Shown here: positions 15,891 through 24,987 of the stretch, piece after piece | How positions within the stretch are numbered: the stretch's first letter is position 1 | Layout: each line of letters begins with the position of its first letter | NCBI GenBank assembly: GCA_948470905.1 | Contig: CAOKQK010000004.1 | Location: 1 to 64,000, forward strand | Length of the DNA stretch: 64,000 nt | Origin: an uncultured Lachnospiraceae bacterium | Lineage (GTDB): Bacteria > Bacillota > Clostridia > Lachnospirales > Lachnospiraceae | Direction of reading: 5' to 3' | Notes under the pieces: model-generated | Told to the model about the DNA's origin: nothing | What the model saw: only the letters and a program-made list of their open reading frames with translations | The model's database searches: none | Program-made: the position numbers and the translations under genes

Positions 15891-18848
15891 CTATTTTTTA
15901 TTTCTGTCCTTACCCTTGCCGCGAAGCTTCAGGACTGCAAACACCGCTATGGCTGCAGCCGCCAGGCCTGCGGCAACCCAGACCCACACGAAGGCACCTG
16001 ACTGCGCGTCTGTGTCCGCCGCGGCGGCAGATGTCTGAGCTGCCGGATCCGTCTTGCCATCAGAGGCAGACTCCTGACCTGCCGGATCCGTCCTGCCATC
16101 AGTCCCAGATGTCTGACCCGCCGCATCCGTCTTGCTCTCAGACCCAGGCGTCACCACGGACCCGGAGGAAGCGTCTGCCGCCCCGTCCCCGTCGAAATTG
16201 ATCTGGTCGGATGTGATGGCGTTGATCTCTTTGATGGAAAGCAGCCTGTACATGGCTTTCAGCGCCTCCGACACCGTCAACGCCTCACCGTTGTCAGGGA
16301 CATAGGCGTCTCCCTCTGTGACGGTGCTGCCGCTTGCCGCAATCTGGGCGGACTGTTCCTGAGCGGTCTTTAATGCCGCCTCCCTCTCGCCCATCTGCGC
16401 CGCAGCATCAACGGAAACTTCCGTCTCCTCATTCACCAGGGCATCGTTATAATAATCCCCAAAGGCGCCCCCGGCTATCTTTACCGTATAGCCACCAAAG
16501 CCTGCGGTACCGTTCCACTGGAAGGCTGTGCCGTCTGCCGCCTTGAAATCGCTGTACTTAAATTCCGCCACCTTGTGGGAGCCCCAGATATTGGCGTCCT
16601 CCGCCCTTGCGGTGTATTCCTTCCTGTCCGCGGTGATCGTGACCGCAGCACTGCCGTCTGCAAGAGCCGCCTCCTTGTCAAACAGGATACGGAAGCCGTC
16701 CGCGGCAGCCTGACCCGCCGCAGGAACGGTGCGTCCCTCCTGCGCTGCCTGGCCCGCCGCCGATATCGCCTGACTCCCCTGTACTGCCTGGTCCTCCGCA
16801 GACACAGCCTGAACCACCATGGCGGGCGCCGCTTTTTTGCGGGCGTTGCGGATACCGTCGTCATTGTGCCAGCCCTTATAGCTTTCCGCATCCTGGATAG
16901 TGATATACCCTGCATTATCATCACCTATCGTCTGCTCGTAAACTGCTCCCATTCCCAGGGCGATCCAGTTTACCGGCACATAGAGCATGCCATTGTGGCT
17001 GCGGACCGCCTCGTTGGGATTCGTCCAGGTGGAGAAATCGTATGTGCGGTCCCCCGCCTTTAAGGTATGCGCGCCGCCCGTCACATCCAGGTTCAGCAGC
17101 CCGCTTGCAGCCTGGAAGGGATATTCCACAGTCACCACGTTTTCCGTCACGGCGAGCAGCTTATAACCCAGGTATTCCGCCACAGGCGCAAAAGGGACAA
17201 GGATCTGGTTCTCGCCGTAAATACCCTCAAACTCCGCTGTCTCACCCTTATAATTCTCCAGCCGGAGCACATAAGCGCGCTCCTTTCTGCCGGATTCCGC
17301 AGCCAGCCGTGCCGCCGCCTGATAATCGTCAGCCGGGAAGCCAGGAGCCGCAAGCTCGTTCAGATACTCCTCGATCCAGGTATAGCCCGAAGGGGCAATC
17401 CCGTTCCTGTCCTCCGGGTTGTCCGGATCCAGACCGTGCGCCTTCTCCCAGGCGTCGGGCATTCCGTCCTGGTCCGCATCCGGGCGGTACCACTCCGAAG
17501 AAGGATCATTGACATCGATCTCGGGACGGCTGTTCAGATAATCCTGGTCAAACTTTACCCCGTCCCTGTCATGGCTCTCTGCATTGTTCAGAAGGATCTT
17601 GCCTGTCTGATTCTTTACGCCCTCCAAAATCTCCGTGTCAATGGCATCGTGCTGCAGGACAGTGGTGCCGTCCTTGCCATGATAGAGGGAAGCGCCCGCG
17701 AACTCCGTCACCTTCGCGTAAGCCTCCTGGGCACTGTCTATATGATTCAGGGAAGGCATGTTCATACGATTCTTGATCAGCACCAGGGGGATCGTGTAAT
17801 CATTAGGAAAGGTAAAGCGATCCGGAAAGTCGTTTCCGGACTCGGAGCCCGGCGCTATCATGTCCGCCCCCGTATTCACGCCGTCCAGCACGCCGTTCTT
17901 GTTGGAATCCAGCAGGTTTCCGCCCAGGTACAGGAAATATTTGCCGTTGCTCCTGACGATGGTGCGGTCCGGATTTTTCGTGTCAAGCCCTGCGATAAAA
18001 TAATTGTTTACCACATTTCCCCAGCCCTGGCCCCCAGAATTGCCGCCTGCAACGAAAGGATAATCGCCCCAGTTATATACCACATTGTTGGTAAAGTCCA
18101 TAATGCCCTTCGCCTTGGGATTCCTGTCGTTCTGGTTCCCCCACAGGCAGTGGTGTATCGTCTCGGAGTTCCACTCCTGCAGACCTCCCATGGAATGAGT
18201 CCTGACACCGTCGCTTATGATGGACCACTGTATCGTCAGGTTATTGCTCTGCCTGGCGGAGCAGTCCTCATCGCTGCCGTAGGTAAAGGAACAGTGATCC
18301 ACCATGATATATTTACTGCCCTGGACGTAAAAGGAATCATCCTTCGCCTCCGCCTGTCCGTGCCGGAAATGGATATAACGGATGATCACATTCTCGGAAG
18401 CATTCAGGTAAAAATTCTCCCCTGTCAGGGTAATGCCCTCCCCGGGCGCCGTCTGTCCGGCTATTGTCACGTTCTTGATGCTTTTCTTATAGGCAACAGT
18501 CTTGTCAAGCCAAATAGTGCCGGACACATCAAAGACAATGATCCTGGGCTCATCCGTCTTGCCGCCGTTGTGCAGCGCCGCCGCCAGCGACCCCTCGCCC
18601 GACGTGTTCAGGTTGGTGACATGGATCACCTTTCCGCCCCTGCCACCTGTCACAAATTCCCCATAGCCCTCCGCTCCGGGAAACGCAGGCAGGTCAGACA
18701 GCGGTGGAAGGTTTGCAACAAGCTGGTCGGAAGAATCAGGCTGCGCAGGCAGGCCTGCCTCAAACTTTGTATCCGCACTGGCCGTCAGCGCCGTACCCGA
18801 CAGCATTGTCACGCACAGTGCCGCCGCCAGAATTTTTTTATACTTCAT
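15891..18848 (-). CDS. Secreted, membrane-anchored pectate lyase (PL1-like) with copper-amine-oxidase-N-type domain
   Basis: Extracellular polysaccharide lyase. Signal peptide at residues 1-26 (MKYKKILAAALCVTMLSGTA, cleavage after SA). The parallel beta-helix catalytic domain starts at FPGAEGYGEFVTGGRGG (about residue 56) and includes VFDVSGTIWLDK, VIIRYIHFRHGQ and DHCSFTYGSDEDCS, typical of PL1 pectate lyases. Around residues 545-680 is a stalk resembling copper amine oxidase N domains (ILVPFAPVAEYLGY, MLYVPVNWIALGMG). A Ser/Thr/Asp-rich linker precedes a C-terminal membrane helix (WVWVAAGLAAAAIAVFAV) and a basic tail without LPXTG. The 985-residue product starts after AAAGGGG. It probably attacks pectin at the cell surface. 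Confidence 0.88.
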   Translation of the reverse strand: MKYKKILAAALCVTMLSGTALTASADTKFEAGLPAQPDSSDQLVANLPPLSDLPAFPGAEGYGEFVTGGRGGKVIHVTNLNTSGEGSLAAALHNGGKTDEPRIIVFDVSGTIWLDKTVAYKKSIKNVTIAGQTAPGEGITLTGENFYLNASENVIIRYIHFRHGQAEAKDDSFYVQGSKYIMVDHCSFTYGSDEDCSARQSNNLTIQWSIISDGVRTHSMGGLQEWNSETIHHCLWGNQNDRNPKAKGIMDFTNNVVYNWGDYPFVAGGNSGGQGWGNVVNNYFIAGLDTKNPDRTIVRSNGKYFLYLGGNLLDSNKNGVLDGVNTGADMIAPGSESGNDFPDRFTFPNDYTIPLVLIKNRMNMPSLNHIDSAQEAYAKVTEFAGASLYHGKDGTTVLQHDAIDTEILEGVKNQTGKILLNNAESHDRDGVKFDQDYLNSRPEIDVNDPSSEWYRPDADQDGMPDAWEKAHGLDPDNPEDRNGIAPSGYTWIEEYLNELAAPGFPADDYQAAARLAAESGRKERAYVLRLENYKGETAEFEGIYGENQILVPFAPVAEYLGYKLLAVTENVVTVEYPFQAASGLLNLDVTGGAHTLKAGDRTYDFSTWTNPNEAVRSHNGMLYVPVNWIALGMGAVYEQTIGDDNAGYITIQDAESYKGWHNDDGIRNARKKAAPAMVVQAVSAEDQAVQGSQAISAAGQAAQEGRTVPAAGQAAADGFRILFDKEAALADGSAAVTITADRKEYTARAEDANIWGSHKVAEFKYSDFKAADGTAFQWNGTAGFGGYTVKIAGGAFGDYYNDALVNEETEVSVDAAAQMGEREAALKTAQEQSAQIAASGSTVTEGDAYVPDNGEALTVSEALKAMYRLLSIKEINAITSDQINFDGDGAADASSGSVVTPGSESKTDAAGQTSGTDGRTDPAGQESASDGKTDPAAQTSAAAADTDAQSGAFVWVWVAAGLAAAAIAVFAVLKLRGKGKDRNKK

Positions 18849-18905
18849 CGCACTAAACCCCTTTCGTGATTACTGAATCTCTATGTACCCATCCATTTTC
18901 ATGTC

Positions 18906-19032
18906 AAAATCCCAAAGCCCCCGCCGCAAGCAACGGGGCATCAAGCTTGCAACACTGCAAAACAGCGGGATATGTGATCCTCGCGGCATTCGCCAAGACC
19001 TTACAGGCTTTGGCTCATTGCTCGCGGGAATC
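18906..19032. repeat. Family A element, diverged copy
   Basis: CCCCCGCCGCAAGCAACGGGG-like hairpin, then CCTCGCGGCATTCGCCAAGA and GGCTCATTGCTCGCGGGAAT. The central AGAGAAGTAAACTT palindrome is replaced by an unrelated CTTGCAACACTGCAA segment. It fills the gap between the pectate lyase start and the next gene's stop. Confidence 0.6.
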
Positions 19033-21898
19033 AATCTTTAAATATGAGTTCCTCATAATCGGAAGGAAGGGTGGTCTGATCCACCTTCACGATCCTGTTG
19101 AGCATATAGAGTAGATTAGCCCTGCTCATTCCCTTGCCGATCCCATAATTTTCCTTCCCCTCGCGGCTGTCCCGGGTTTCGACGCTCAGCTGGAACGCCG
19201 CCTTTACATGCTTGCTGTACCACGCATTGTCCTTTACATCCTCCCGGCTGATCGTCACATCCGTAAACGTGGTGTCGATGCCAAACAAATTCACCAGGAT
19301 CACGGCAATCTCCTCTGTAGTGATATCCCGGTCCAGGCTTGCCATGATGGAATCCACATCCTTCAGGTTCTCCTGCCCGTCAAAAAGCCCTCTCTCATAC
19401 ATTGCCTGGATGGCATTCTTAAGGGACTCCTCCGTGGCCAGGCTGTCGTCAGCCGCCTTGCCGCTCTCCCCGGGCACCGCGACCTTAACGGTCTTGCTCA
19501 GAGACAGCTGGTCGCCGTCATCGTTCACAGCTGACAGCGTCACCTTCAGTTCCACCTCCGCTGCCTCTGCGGATGGCGCTACCGTCAGCAGGTTTTCCGC
19601 CACGGTGGCTTTTTCCTGCCCGGAAACCACCTCCCACAGGAGCGTATCGCCCTTTTCATCCTCGGAAGGAAGCAGTACCTGCCGCTTGTTCATATGTATC
19701 ACATTTTTATCATCCAGCGTCACCAGGCGGTTGTTGATAAAACTCACAACATACTCTTCCATGCCGTCCAGCCGCGTATTCGCCAGGACAGTGACAGGGT
19801 AGGTCACTGTCCTGCCGTCCGCGCTGACAGTCACGGGGACGTTCTCACCCGGCACGGTATTGTCAAAAGAAACCGTATATTTTGTCACTTCTGTTTCAAC
19901 CTTATCAGTGCTCCCGTTGGGAAAATGATAGACATAGACACCTCTCAGGACCAGCCCGTTGGTATTTGCACTATCGCCCACATAATACACCGTCTTGGCA
20001 GCCGGCTTCACGATCTTTAATTCCGTAAGCTCCTTCGTGGTGCTGCTGTCAATGGCCTCAAAGAACATATCGTCATAATAGTTGGCGCTGCTGCCCGCGT
20101 TCTGCAGCTCCACCGCCCCCACGTCAAACCTGGTCGCCCTGGTGGAAGCGGCGCCGTTTGCGCTATGCACCGCGCCGCTGCCGCTTATGTACGCATTCTG
20201 GTCAAACTCCGCGAACCTGGTCCAGACATCTCCGGCATAGTCCTCCGCAGTCCAGACCGCCGCCTCAAATGCCAGCATGCCCTGTTCATTGGACTTGTCA
20301 AGGTCAATGTCGATCGTCACCCTCGCCCAGGCATTGGTAGGCAGCCCCGAAAAACGCTCCGCGAAATCCCCGCTGGTAGCCTTATCCAAATAGAGGTTCA
20401 AATTAGAGCTTCCATACTGGGCAACCTCCACCATGGGAAGTCCCTCGCTGTTTAAAATACGCAGGAACAGGGATGCCCCACTGGTAGCCTTGGTGAGGAA
20501 TTTAGTCTCGAAATGCACGGTTCCCGAGGTGACGGGATCCGTCAGCGTCTTCACTGCCGTTCCCTTGTCAACCTTGATCTTGCTGCTGTCATTGCCGCTG
20601 ACATCGCCCCCCGCTACACTGACATTGTCCCCGTTAAAGCCCACAGGACCCACGCTGCCCTCGTCCGTATAGCCAAAGGTCACATAGGAACTGTCCGGCT
20701 TGGGCACTACCTTAACATTGTAATATACGGTAAATTCCTTATCGCCCTCCTTTGCCTTCACAGTAACCGGGCTTTCCTCCTTTATTTCAGAAAAATCATA
20801 CTCTAGCTCATATTTTGTGATCTTTGCTTCCTTTGTCTCCGGCGTCCTGCCATCGGAATAAGTCACGGTATAAGTGCCGATTATCTCCATCCCTGCGGTG
20901 CTGGCCACGGAACCCTGGGGAAACTCCAGCACGTCCGGCAGCCTGTCAAGCTTAATGCCCTGCAGCGTCTTCTCCGAGGTGACAATCCCGGTGATTCCGT
21001 TCCCGTCGTCAAAAAGGATATCATCCACATAGGAGGTCCCCTGGGACTCAAACTGTATCTCCCCTATGTCAAAGCTTTTCAGATCCGCTGTGGCGCAGCC
21101 GCCCGCCACCCCCTGATCCACATAAGCTTCCTTCTGGGTATAGACACCGGCTTCCTTCCACTCACTGTCCGTGTAGGCACCCTTGTACGACACAGTCATC
21201 ACAAACTGCAGCACACCCTCTTTCCTGGAAGCGTCCAGGTCGATCTCCGTGACCACCTTGATCCAGTTATTCTTGACCTTCAGATCATCCTGAGAGGCCA
21301 GCTTGATGGTATTTTCGGAACCGGTGATGGCAGTCCCCTTGTACATGTTCAGGTTTCCGCTGGTCTGCTGGGAATAATTGACCAGGGCATTCCCCTTGCT
21401 GTCCAGTATCTTGATGCCGAAAATAGCACTGTTCTGATAGCCCACTGTCTCAAGCGTCACCTTGCCCGAAGTGATGGGCTCTTTCAGGGTCTTTGAGATG
21501 GTTCCCTTGCTGACCCGTATCAATTTGGTCCCGTTGGTGTCCTTGCCGTCAGCCACGCTGCACACATCATCCCCTGATGCCTTGAGCTCCAGCCCGTCCA
21601 GGCTGTCCTCATCAATGTAATAAAACGACTGGGACCCCTGGGCCGTAAGCTGCAGCCCCATGTCCGCCGCCGTCACCGAACACGCTGCTCCTGACCCTGC
21701 CGTTCCCGGACACAAAGTCTCTGTCCCTGCCGTTCCCGAACACAAAGTCTCTGTCCCTGCCGTCACCGGACACGCTGCTCCTGACCCTGCCGTTCCCGCA
21801 GACACCGGAACCGCCGACGTGCAGGCCAGCATGACAGCCAGCCCAGCCGCCAGCATCCCGTTCTTTTTCGCACGATTTTTCTTCCCTTTCGCCTTCAT
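19031..21898 (-). CDS. Large secreted surface protein with two copies of a jelly-roll-like module, Ig-like and SLH-like regions
   Basis: 955 residues, function unknown. Signal peptide about 1-34 (LAAGLAVMLACTSAVPVSA). A short cysteine-containing repeat region (TAGTETLC/TAGSGAAC, residues 35-75) follows. Two homologous modules of about 160 residues occur near 120-305 and 440-620; each has TSGKVTLET, SGNLNMY and an IDLDKSN-type strand. A related module is in the LysM protein at 47476-49533. Bacterial Ig-like domains lie between and after them (GTYTVTYSDGRTPE, GVYVYHFPNGSTDK). The last 110 residues resemble S-layer-homology repeats (FDGQENLKDVD, MSRANLLYMLNRIV). It is probably an envelope glycan-binding protein. 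Confidence 0.8.
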   Translation of the reverse strand: MKAKGKKNRAKKNGMLAAGLAVMLACTSAVPVSAGTAGSGAACPVTAGTETLCSGTAGTETLCPGTAGSGAACSVTAADMGLQLTAQGSQSFYYIDEDSLDGLELKASGDDVCSVADGKDTNGTKLIRVSKGTISKTLKEPITSGKVTLETVGYQNSAIFGIKILDSKGNALVNYSQQTSGNLNMYKGTAITGSENTIKLASQDDLKVKNNWIKVVTEIDLDASRKEGVLQFVMTVSYKGAYTDSEWKEAGVYTQKEAYVDQGVAGGCATADLKSFDIGEIQFESQGTSYVDDILFDDGNGITGIVTSEKTLQGIKLDRLPDVLEFPQGSVASTAGMEIIGTYTVTYSDGRTPETKEAKITKYELEYDFSEIKEESPVTVKAKEGDKEFTVYYNVKVVPKPDSSYVTFGYTDEGSVGPVGFNGDNVSVAGGDVSGNDSSKIKVDKGTAVKTLTDPVTSGTVHFETKFLTKATSGASLFLRILNSEGLPMVEVAQYGSSNLNLYLDKATSGDFAERFSGLPTNAWARVTIDIDLDKSNEQGMLAFEAAVWTAEDYAGDVWTRFAEFDQNAYISGSGAVHSANGAASTRATRFDVGAVELQNAGSSANYYDDMFFEAIDSSTTKELTELKIVKPAAKTVYYVGDSANTNGLVLRGVYVYHFPNGSTDKVETEVTKYTVSFDNTVPGENVPVTVSADGRTVTYPVTVLANTRLDGMEEYVVSFINNRLVTLDDKNVIHMNKRQVLLPSEDEKGDTLLWEVVSGQEKATVAENLLTVAPSAEAAEVELKVTLSAVNDDGDQLSLSKTVKVAVPGESGKAADDSLATEESLKNAIQAMYERGLFDGQENLKDVDSIMASLDRDITTEEIAVILVNLFGIDTTFTDVTISREDVKDNAWYSKHVKAAFQLSVETRDSREGKENYGIGKGMSRANLLYMLNRIVKVDQTTLPSDYEELIFKD
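21668..21800 (-). repeat. 30-bp-scale tandem repeats coding the Cys-rich linker
   Basis: In-frame copies encode GTAGTETLC and GTAGSGAAC units just after the signal peptide of the 955-residue surface protein. The DNA copies are nearly identical, so copy number may vary. Confidence 0.7.
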
Positions 21899-21926
21899 TG
21901 CCGCCTTCCCCCTGTTTTCTTCATTT

Positions 21927-22103
21927 AGGAACTGTCCCGAAATAAATTACACCTTTTTATTCCCGCGGGCAATGAGTCACAAGTCCAGAGAAGTAAACTT
22001 CCTTAAAGTTTACTTCTCTGGAACCTTGACGGATACCGCGAGAGTCAAAAATCCCGTCAGCTTGCTGCGGGATTTTTGATTATGCTGCCAAGGGACAGTT
22101 CCT
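21927..22103. repeat. Family A element, copy with 12-bp terminal inverted repeats
   Basis: Bounded by AGGAACTGTCCC (21927-21938) and its exact complement GGGACAGTTCCT (22092-22103). Inside are CCCGCGGGCAATGAGTCA, the palindrome AGAGAAGTAAACTT/AAGTTTACTTCTCT, CCTTGACGGATACCGCGAGA and a TCAAAAATCCCG/CGGGATTTTTGA hairpin. TTA flanks both ends if the terminal repeat is taken as GGAACTGTCCC. This is a miniature-transposon-like structure. It lies 28 bp upstream of the 955-residue gene. Confidence 0.8.
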
Positions 22104-22198
22104 TACACGGATTTATACTGCACGCCCATAAAGCCTGCAGTTCACAATACCGTTTTTTCCTGTATCTCTTTTCATTATCTTCCACCTTGCACGTCTCG

Positions 22199-22675
22199 TC
22201 AATCGGAGTTTGAAAAGTCAGCAAGATTTGCATTTTTATCCCTGCATTTCCCACTGAATTGCCTTTTCTGCCGTCTTTCCACCAGGTCGGCAATGGTCAC
22301 ATTGTCAATCACCCTGTCGATCGCCGCATACAGCTCCTTCCAGACTTCCAGCGGCTCACAGGAATCGCACCTCTCGCAGGCAGGGGCCCCTTCCTCCAGG
22401 CACGCTACAGGAGCCATAGATCCCTCCGTCAGCCGCAGGATCATGCCCACGGTGTAATCCCCCGCCCGCTTGGCCAGGCGGTAGCCGCCCTGGGCGCCCC
22501 TGACGCTGGTGACATAGCCCGCCCTGTTCAGCACTGCAATAATCTGCTCCAGGTACTTTTCCGATATCCCCTGCCTGGCGGCAATGTCCTTTACTTTGAT
22601 ATACTCTCCGGTATTGTCCAGCGCCAGATCCAGCATGACCCGAACCGCATACCTGCCTTTTGTAGAAATTTTCAT
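22199..22675 (-). CDS. Rrf2-family regulator with four-cysteine cluster site
   Basis: Winged-helix regulator of the IscR/Rrf2 type. The start is ATG 22675 (MKISTKGRYAVRVMLDLAL) with GGGAGAA upstream. The recognition region is KVKDIAARQGISEKYLEQI at residues 28-46 and the wing VTSVRGAQGGYRLA at 55-68. Cys92, Cys100, Cys103 and Cys106 lie where IscR-like members bind an iron-sulfur cluster; that binding is inference. The usual neighbours, cysteine desulfurase and IscU, are absent, so it is an orphan in this window. The product has 158 residues. Confidence 0.92.
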   Translation of the reverse strand: MKISTKGRYAVRVMLDLALDNTGEYIKVKDIAARQGISEKYLEQIIAVLNRAGYVTSVRGAQGGYRLAKRAGDYTVGMILRLTEGSMAPVACLEEGAPACERCDSCEPLEVWKELYAAIDRVIDNVTIADLVERRQKRQFSGKCRDKNANLADFSNSD

Positions 22676-22689
22676 AAACGTTCTCCCAC

Positions 22690-22972
22690 TACCTGTTCCC
22701 GGCCTCCCGCGGACAATGAGCCACACGCCCAGGGAAGCAAGCTTTGATTTCCTATCATGTAAATAGGAATATTATGGATAAAGCTTACCCCAGGCGGCGC
22801 TTCTTGTCAAGCATGCTGTGTACCCCGCCCAGGTTAAACTGTCTCACAATCAAAAACCCCGCAGCAAGCTACGGGGTTTTTGACCCTCGCGGCATTCGTC
22901 AAGGTCCCAGAGAAGTAAACTTCTCAGAAGTTTACTTCCTTAGACTTGTGACTCATTGCCCGCGGGAATAAT
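22690..22972. repeat. Family A elements: partial copy and full copy in the 307-bp gap
   Basis: A fragment (CTCCCGCGGACAATGAGCCA, about 22700) is followed by a full copy at 22850-22972. The full copy has a CAAAAACCCCG/CGGGGTTTTTG hairpin, CCTCGCGGCATTCGTCAAGG, the AGAGAAGTAAACTT...AAGTTTACTT palindrome and TGACTCATTGCCCGCGGGAA. It lies at the 3' end of the ABC exporter gene and its hairpin could act as terminator. Confidence 0.75.
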
Positions 22973-22982
22973 TGCAGGACAT

Positions 22983-24638
22983 TCAAAATTGCCTTTCCAA
23001 ATACCCGTTTTCTATCCGATACACTTCGTCACAGATTTTATAATCCTCCCTGTTATGGGAAATCAAAATGATGATCTTATTTTCAGCCAGTTTTTTTAAC
23101 TTATCCGCTACACTGCCTTTTGCAGCATCATCCAGGTTTGATAAAGCTTCGTCAAATATCATCACGCTACAGTCTTTTATGAGCGCTCTTGCTATCTGCA
23201 GTTTTTTCATCTGCCCCGTGGAAAACATATTTTCGTCCTGAATCTGCGTTTCAAAAGTATCCTCGAGGGCATAAATGTCTTGCAACAAACCAATTTCTTC
23301 GCACGTCTTGCGGATTTTCTCCGCCTTCTCCTCCGTGAAGGGCTCATCATCCGACAATGCAATATTATCATAAATTGACAGATAATACAGACTTCGATTT
23401 ACACCAATATATTCAAACTGTTTTCTCAAGGGAAAATATTGACAGCCCTCTGCGCGGACTCCATTGAACAGCACTTCTCCTCCCGTGGGAAGAATATTTT
23501 GCATGATAAGGTTCATCATGCTTGTTTTTCCTGATCCATTTTTTCCTATAAAGCCCACGATCTTTCCCTTTCGGAGATGGAAATTGACCTGATGCAATAT
23601 CTCTTTTTCGCCATACGACAAAGAAACATTTTGGAAACAAAGCGAGTCGATACCTTCCACTGTCTCCTTTGCACGTTCGTTCTGATCCGACTTCCTGCTT
23701 AATTCTTCCAATTCAAAAACCCTTTCTATGGAAACCATCAATGGCTGCAGATTCGTTCTTGCATTCACCAATACATCAATGGAAGAAGACAGCGATTTTG
23801 AATAATTATTAAAAGCAACAAAGGTACCAAATGTGATCATTCCCATATATACATAATACACACCCGCAACAGTTAAAGCAACGTGCCCCAGCATTCCCGC
23901 TGCTGAAACCAGCCCGTCAAATTTCGTCTGCGACATCATCTGTCTGATGGATAAATCCCTTCCCTTTCCCGCCTCCCGGCATATTTTCCGTAAGACCTTC
24001 GGGACTCCATTTTGATTTTTTATTTCACAAATATTCCCTATCATGTTCTTCACATGATTGATATATTCATCATTCTGATTTACCACATCGACTGCATTTG
24101 CTTTTATAATTTTACGAAATTTGCGATTGATAACCACAATAAACGGATACGGAAGTATTAAGATCACGCAAAGCCGCCAGTTGATGCAGACAGCCGCCAG
24201 ACCAATGCAGACTACGTTAAGCACGGTAAAAACAAAGGAGAGCATGACGGAAACAGCCGAATACACAGCATTGGAATCCGATACCAAAACAGAATACATT
24301 TTACCCTGCCCGAGATTCATTTGGTAATTTGGTATCTGCAGCAGATATTCTGTAACTTTGCATTTTACGTGATAATTTACATTTTTTGCCGCCCTCGCTT
24401 CCGTTCTCTTTAACGCAAAACCAAACAGCTGAGATAAACAATAAGTTACGATCAAAAAAGCTATAAATACCGACAAATCTTTGACCTGTCTGTTTAGAAG
24501 ACAGGTTATCATATTTGCATAAATCAACGGCTGCACCACCGATATGGCCATGAGCATCAGGTGCAGTATCATAATGATCACAATGCGCAGTCTTTCTGAT
24601 TTGCAATACTCTATGATTCTCCAGAATTTTTTAAACAT
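22983..24638 (-). CDS. ABC exporter (permease-ATPase) of the RiPP-like locus
   Basis: Fused exporter half, 551 residues. Six membrane helices lie in residues 15-290 (for example IVIIMILHLMLMAISVVQPL). The ATPase has Walker A GKNGSGKTSMMNLI and Walker B SVMIFDEALSNLD. The signature is FSTGQMKKLQIARAL, with STGQ in place of SGGQ and Ala in place of Thr/Pro after the Walker B Glu. No C39 peptidase domain is present, so leader removal would need another protease. It is transcribed divergently from the 68-residue cysteine-rich peptide gene with a shared promoter palindrome, so it is probably the exporter or immunity pump for that peptide. Confidence 0.9.
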   Translation of the reverse strand: MFKKFWRIIEYCKSERLRIVIIMILHLMLMAISVVQPLIYANMITCLLNRQVKDLSVFIAFLIVTYCLSQLFGFALKRTEARAAKNVNYHVKCKVTEYLLQIPNYQMNLGQGKMYSVLVSDSNAVYSAVSVMLSFVFTVLNVVCIGLAAVCINWRLCVILILPYPFIVVINRKFRKIIKANAVDVVNQNDEYINHVKNMIGNICEIKNQNGVPKVLRKICREAGKGRDLSIRQMMSQTKFDGLVSAAGMLGHVALTVAGVYYVYMGMITFGTFVAFNNYSKSLSSSIDVLVNARTNLQPLMVSIERVFELEELSRKSDQNERAKETVEGIDSLCFQNVSLSYGEKEILHQVNFHLRKGKIVGFIGKNGSGKTSMMNLIMQNILPTGGEVLFNGVRAEGCQYFPLRKQFEYIGVNRSLYYLSIYDNIALSDDEPFTEEKAEKIRKTCEEIGLLQDIYALEDTFETQIQDENMFSTGQMKKLQIARALIKDCSVMIFDEALSNLDDAAKGSVADKLKKLAENKIIILISHNREDYKICDEVYRIENGYLERQF

Positions 24639-24659
24639 CTTGTATTCCTTTTGTAATTT

Positions 24660-24702
24660 ATTGTAAATTTCTGTTGTAATATATTACAGCTTATGCTATA
24701 AT
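24660..24702. promoter_or_regulatory. Divergent promoters sharing a 14-bp perfect palindrome
   Basis: Plus strand: TTGTAA (24674-24679), 17 bases, TATAAT (24697-24702) for the peptide gene. Minus strand: TGTAAT (24683-24688), 17 bases, TACAAT (24660-24665) for the exporter. The palindrome TGTAATATATTACA (24675-24688) covers both -35 boxes. One dimeric regulator bound here could control both genes. Confidence 0.82.
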
Positions 24703-24733
24703 GACTACATCATAAAATATAAGGAGGTTCTGT

Positions 24734-24940
24734 ATGGAAAATCTTAATAACTTAATCTGGACGGACGAAATCAGCACCTGCAGTACGAATCCCGATCCTC
24801 GCCCCATGGTGACATTATGCCTGGTCGCTTTCTGCTCGGTTGATAGTAGGGACAAAGGTGACGTCGCTCCTTCTGGAAATGGGTTTGGCTGTGGTAAAGA
24901 CCCCGCTTTTTCGGCAGCCGCGGCAGTCTGCGGACTCTGA
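24734..24940 (+). CDS. Candidate precursor of a modified peptide (68 residues, five Cys)
   Basis: A short gene with its own promoter, an AAGGAGG ribosome site six bases before the ATG and its own terminator, so I take it as real. The N-terminal 13 residues (MENLNNLIWTDEI) look like a leader. The remainder is rich in Cys (16, 29, 34, 53, 66), Gly, Ser and Ala, ending SAAAAVCGL. Two radical SAM/SPASM enzymes, an exporter and peptidases surround it, the usual setting of sactipeptide, ranthipeptide or related RiPP precursors. I cannot assign it to a named precursor family. A processed core may start after the acidic WTDE region or after SRDKGD near residues 38-43. Confidence 0.72.
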   Translation: MENLNNLIWTDEISTCSTNPDPRPMVTLCLVAFCSVDSRDKGDVAPSGNGFGCGKDPAFSAAAAVCGL

Positions 24941-24953
24941 TACTTATCTCTTG

Positions 24954-24975
24954 CGGGAGCCTGTAAAGGCTCCCG
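24954..24975 (+). terminator. Terminator of the precursor gene
   Basis: CGGGAGCC (24954-24961), six-base loop, GGCTCCCG (24968-24975), then a T-rich stretch. It lies 13 bases after the peptide stop and before the convergent lipoprotein gene. Confidence 0.75.
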
Positions 24976-24987
24976 GCTTTCTATTTG

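Noticed and set aside
17067..18869. Long plus-strand open frame (600 codons) opposite the pectate lyase gene
   Set aside because: It is the antisense shadow of a GC-rich gene; no ribosome site, no family similarity, and the opposite frame has a signal peptide and clear lyase motifs.
21927..22972. Family A repeats considered as a CRISPR array
   Set aside because: Units are 120-180 bp, palindromic, widely dispersed and separated by genes; no regular spacers or cas genes.
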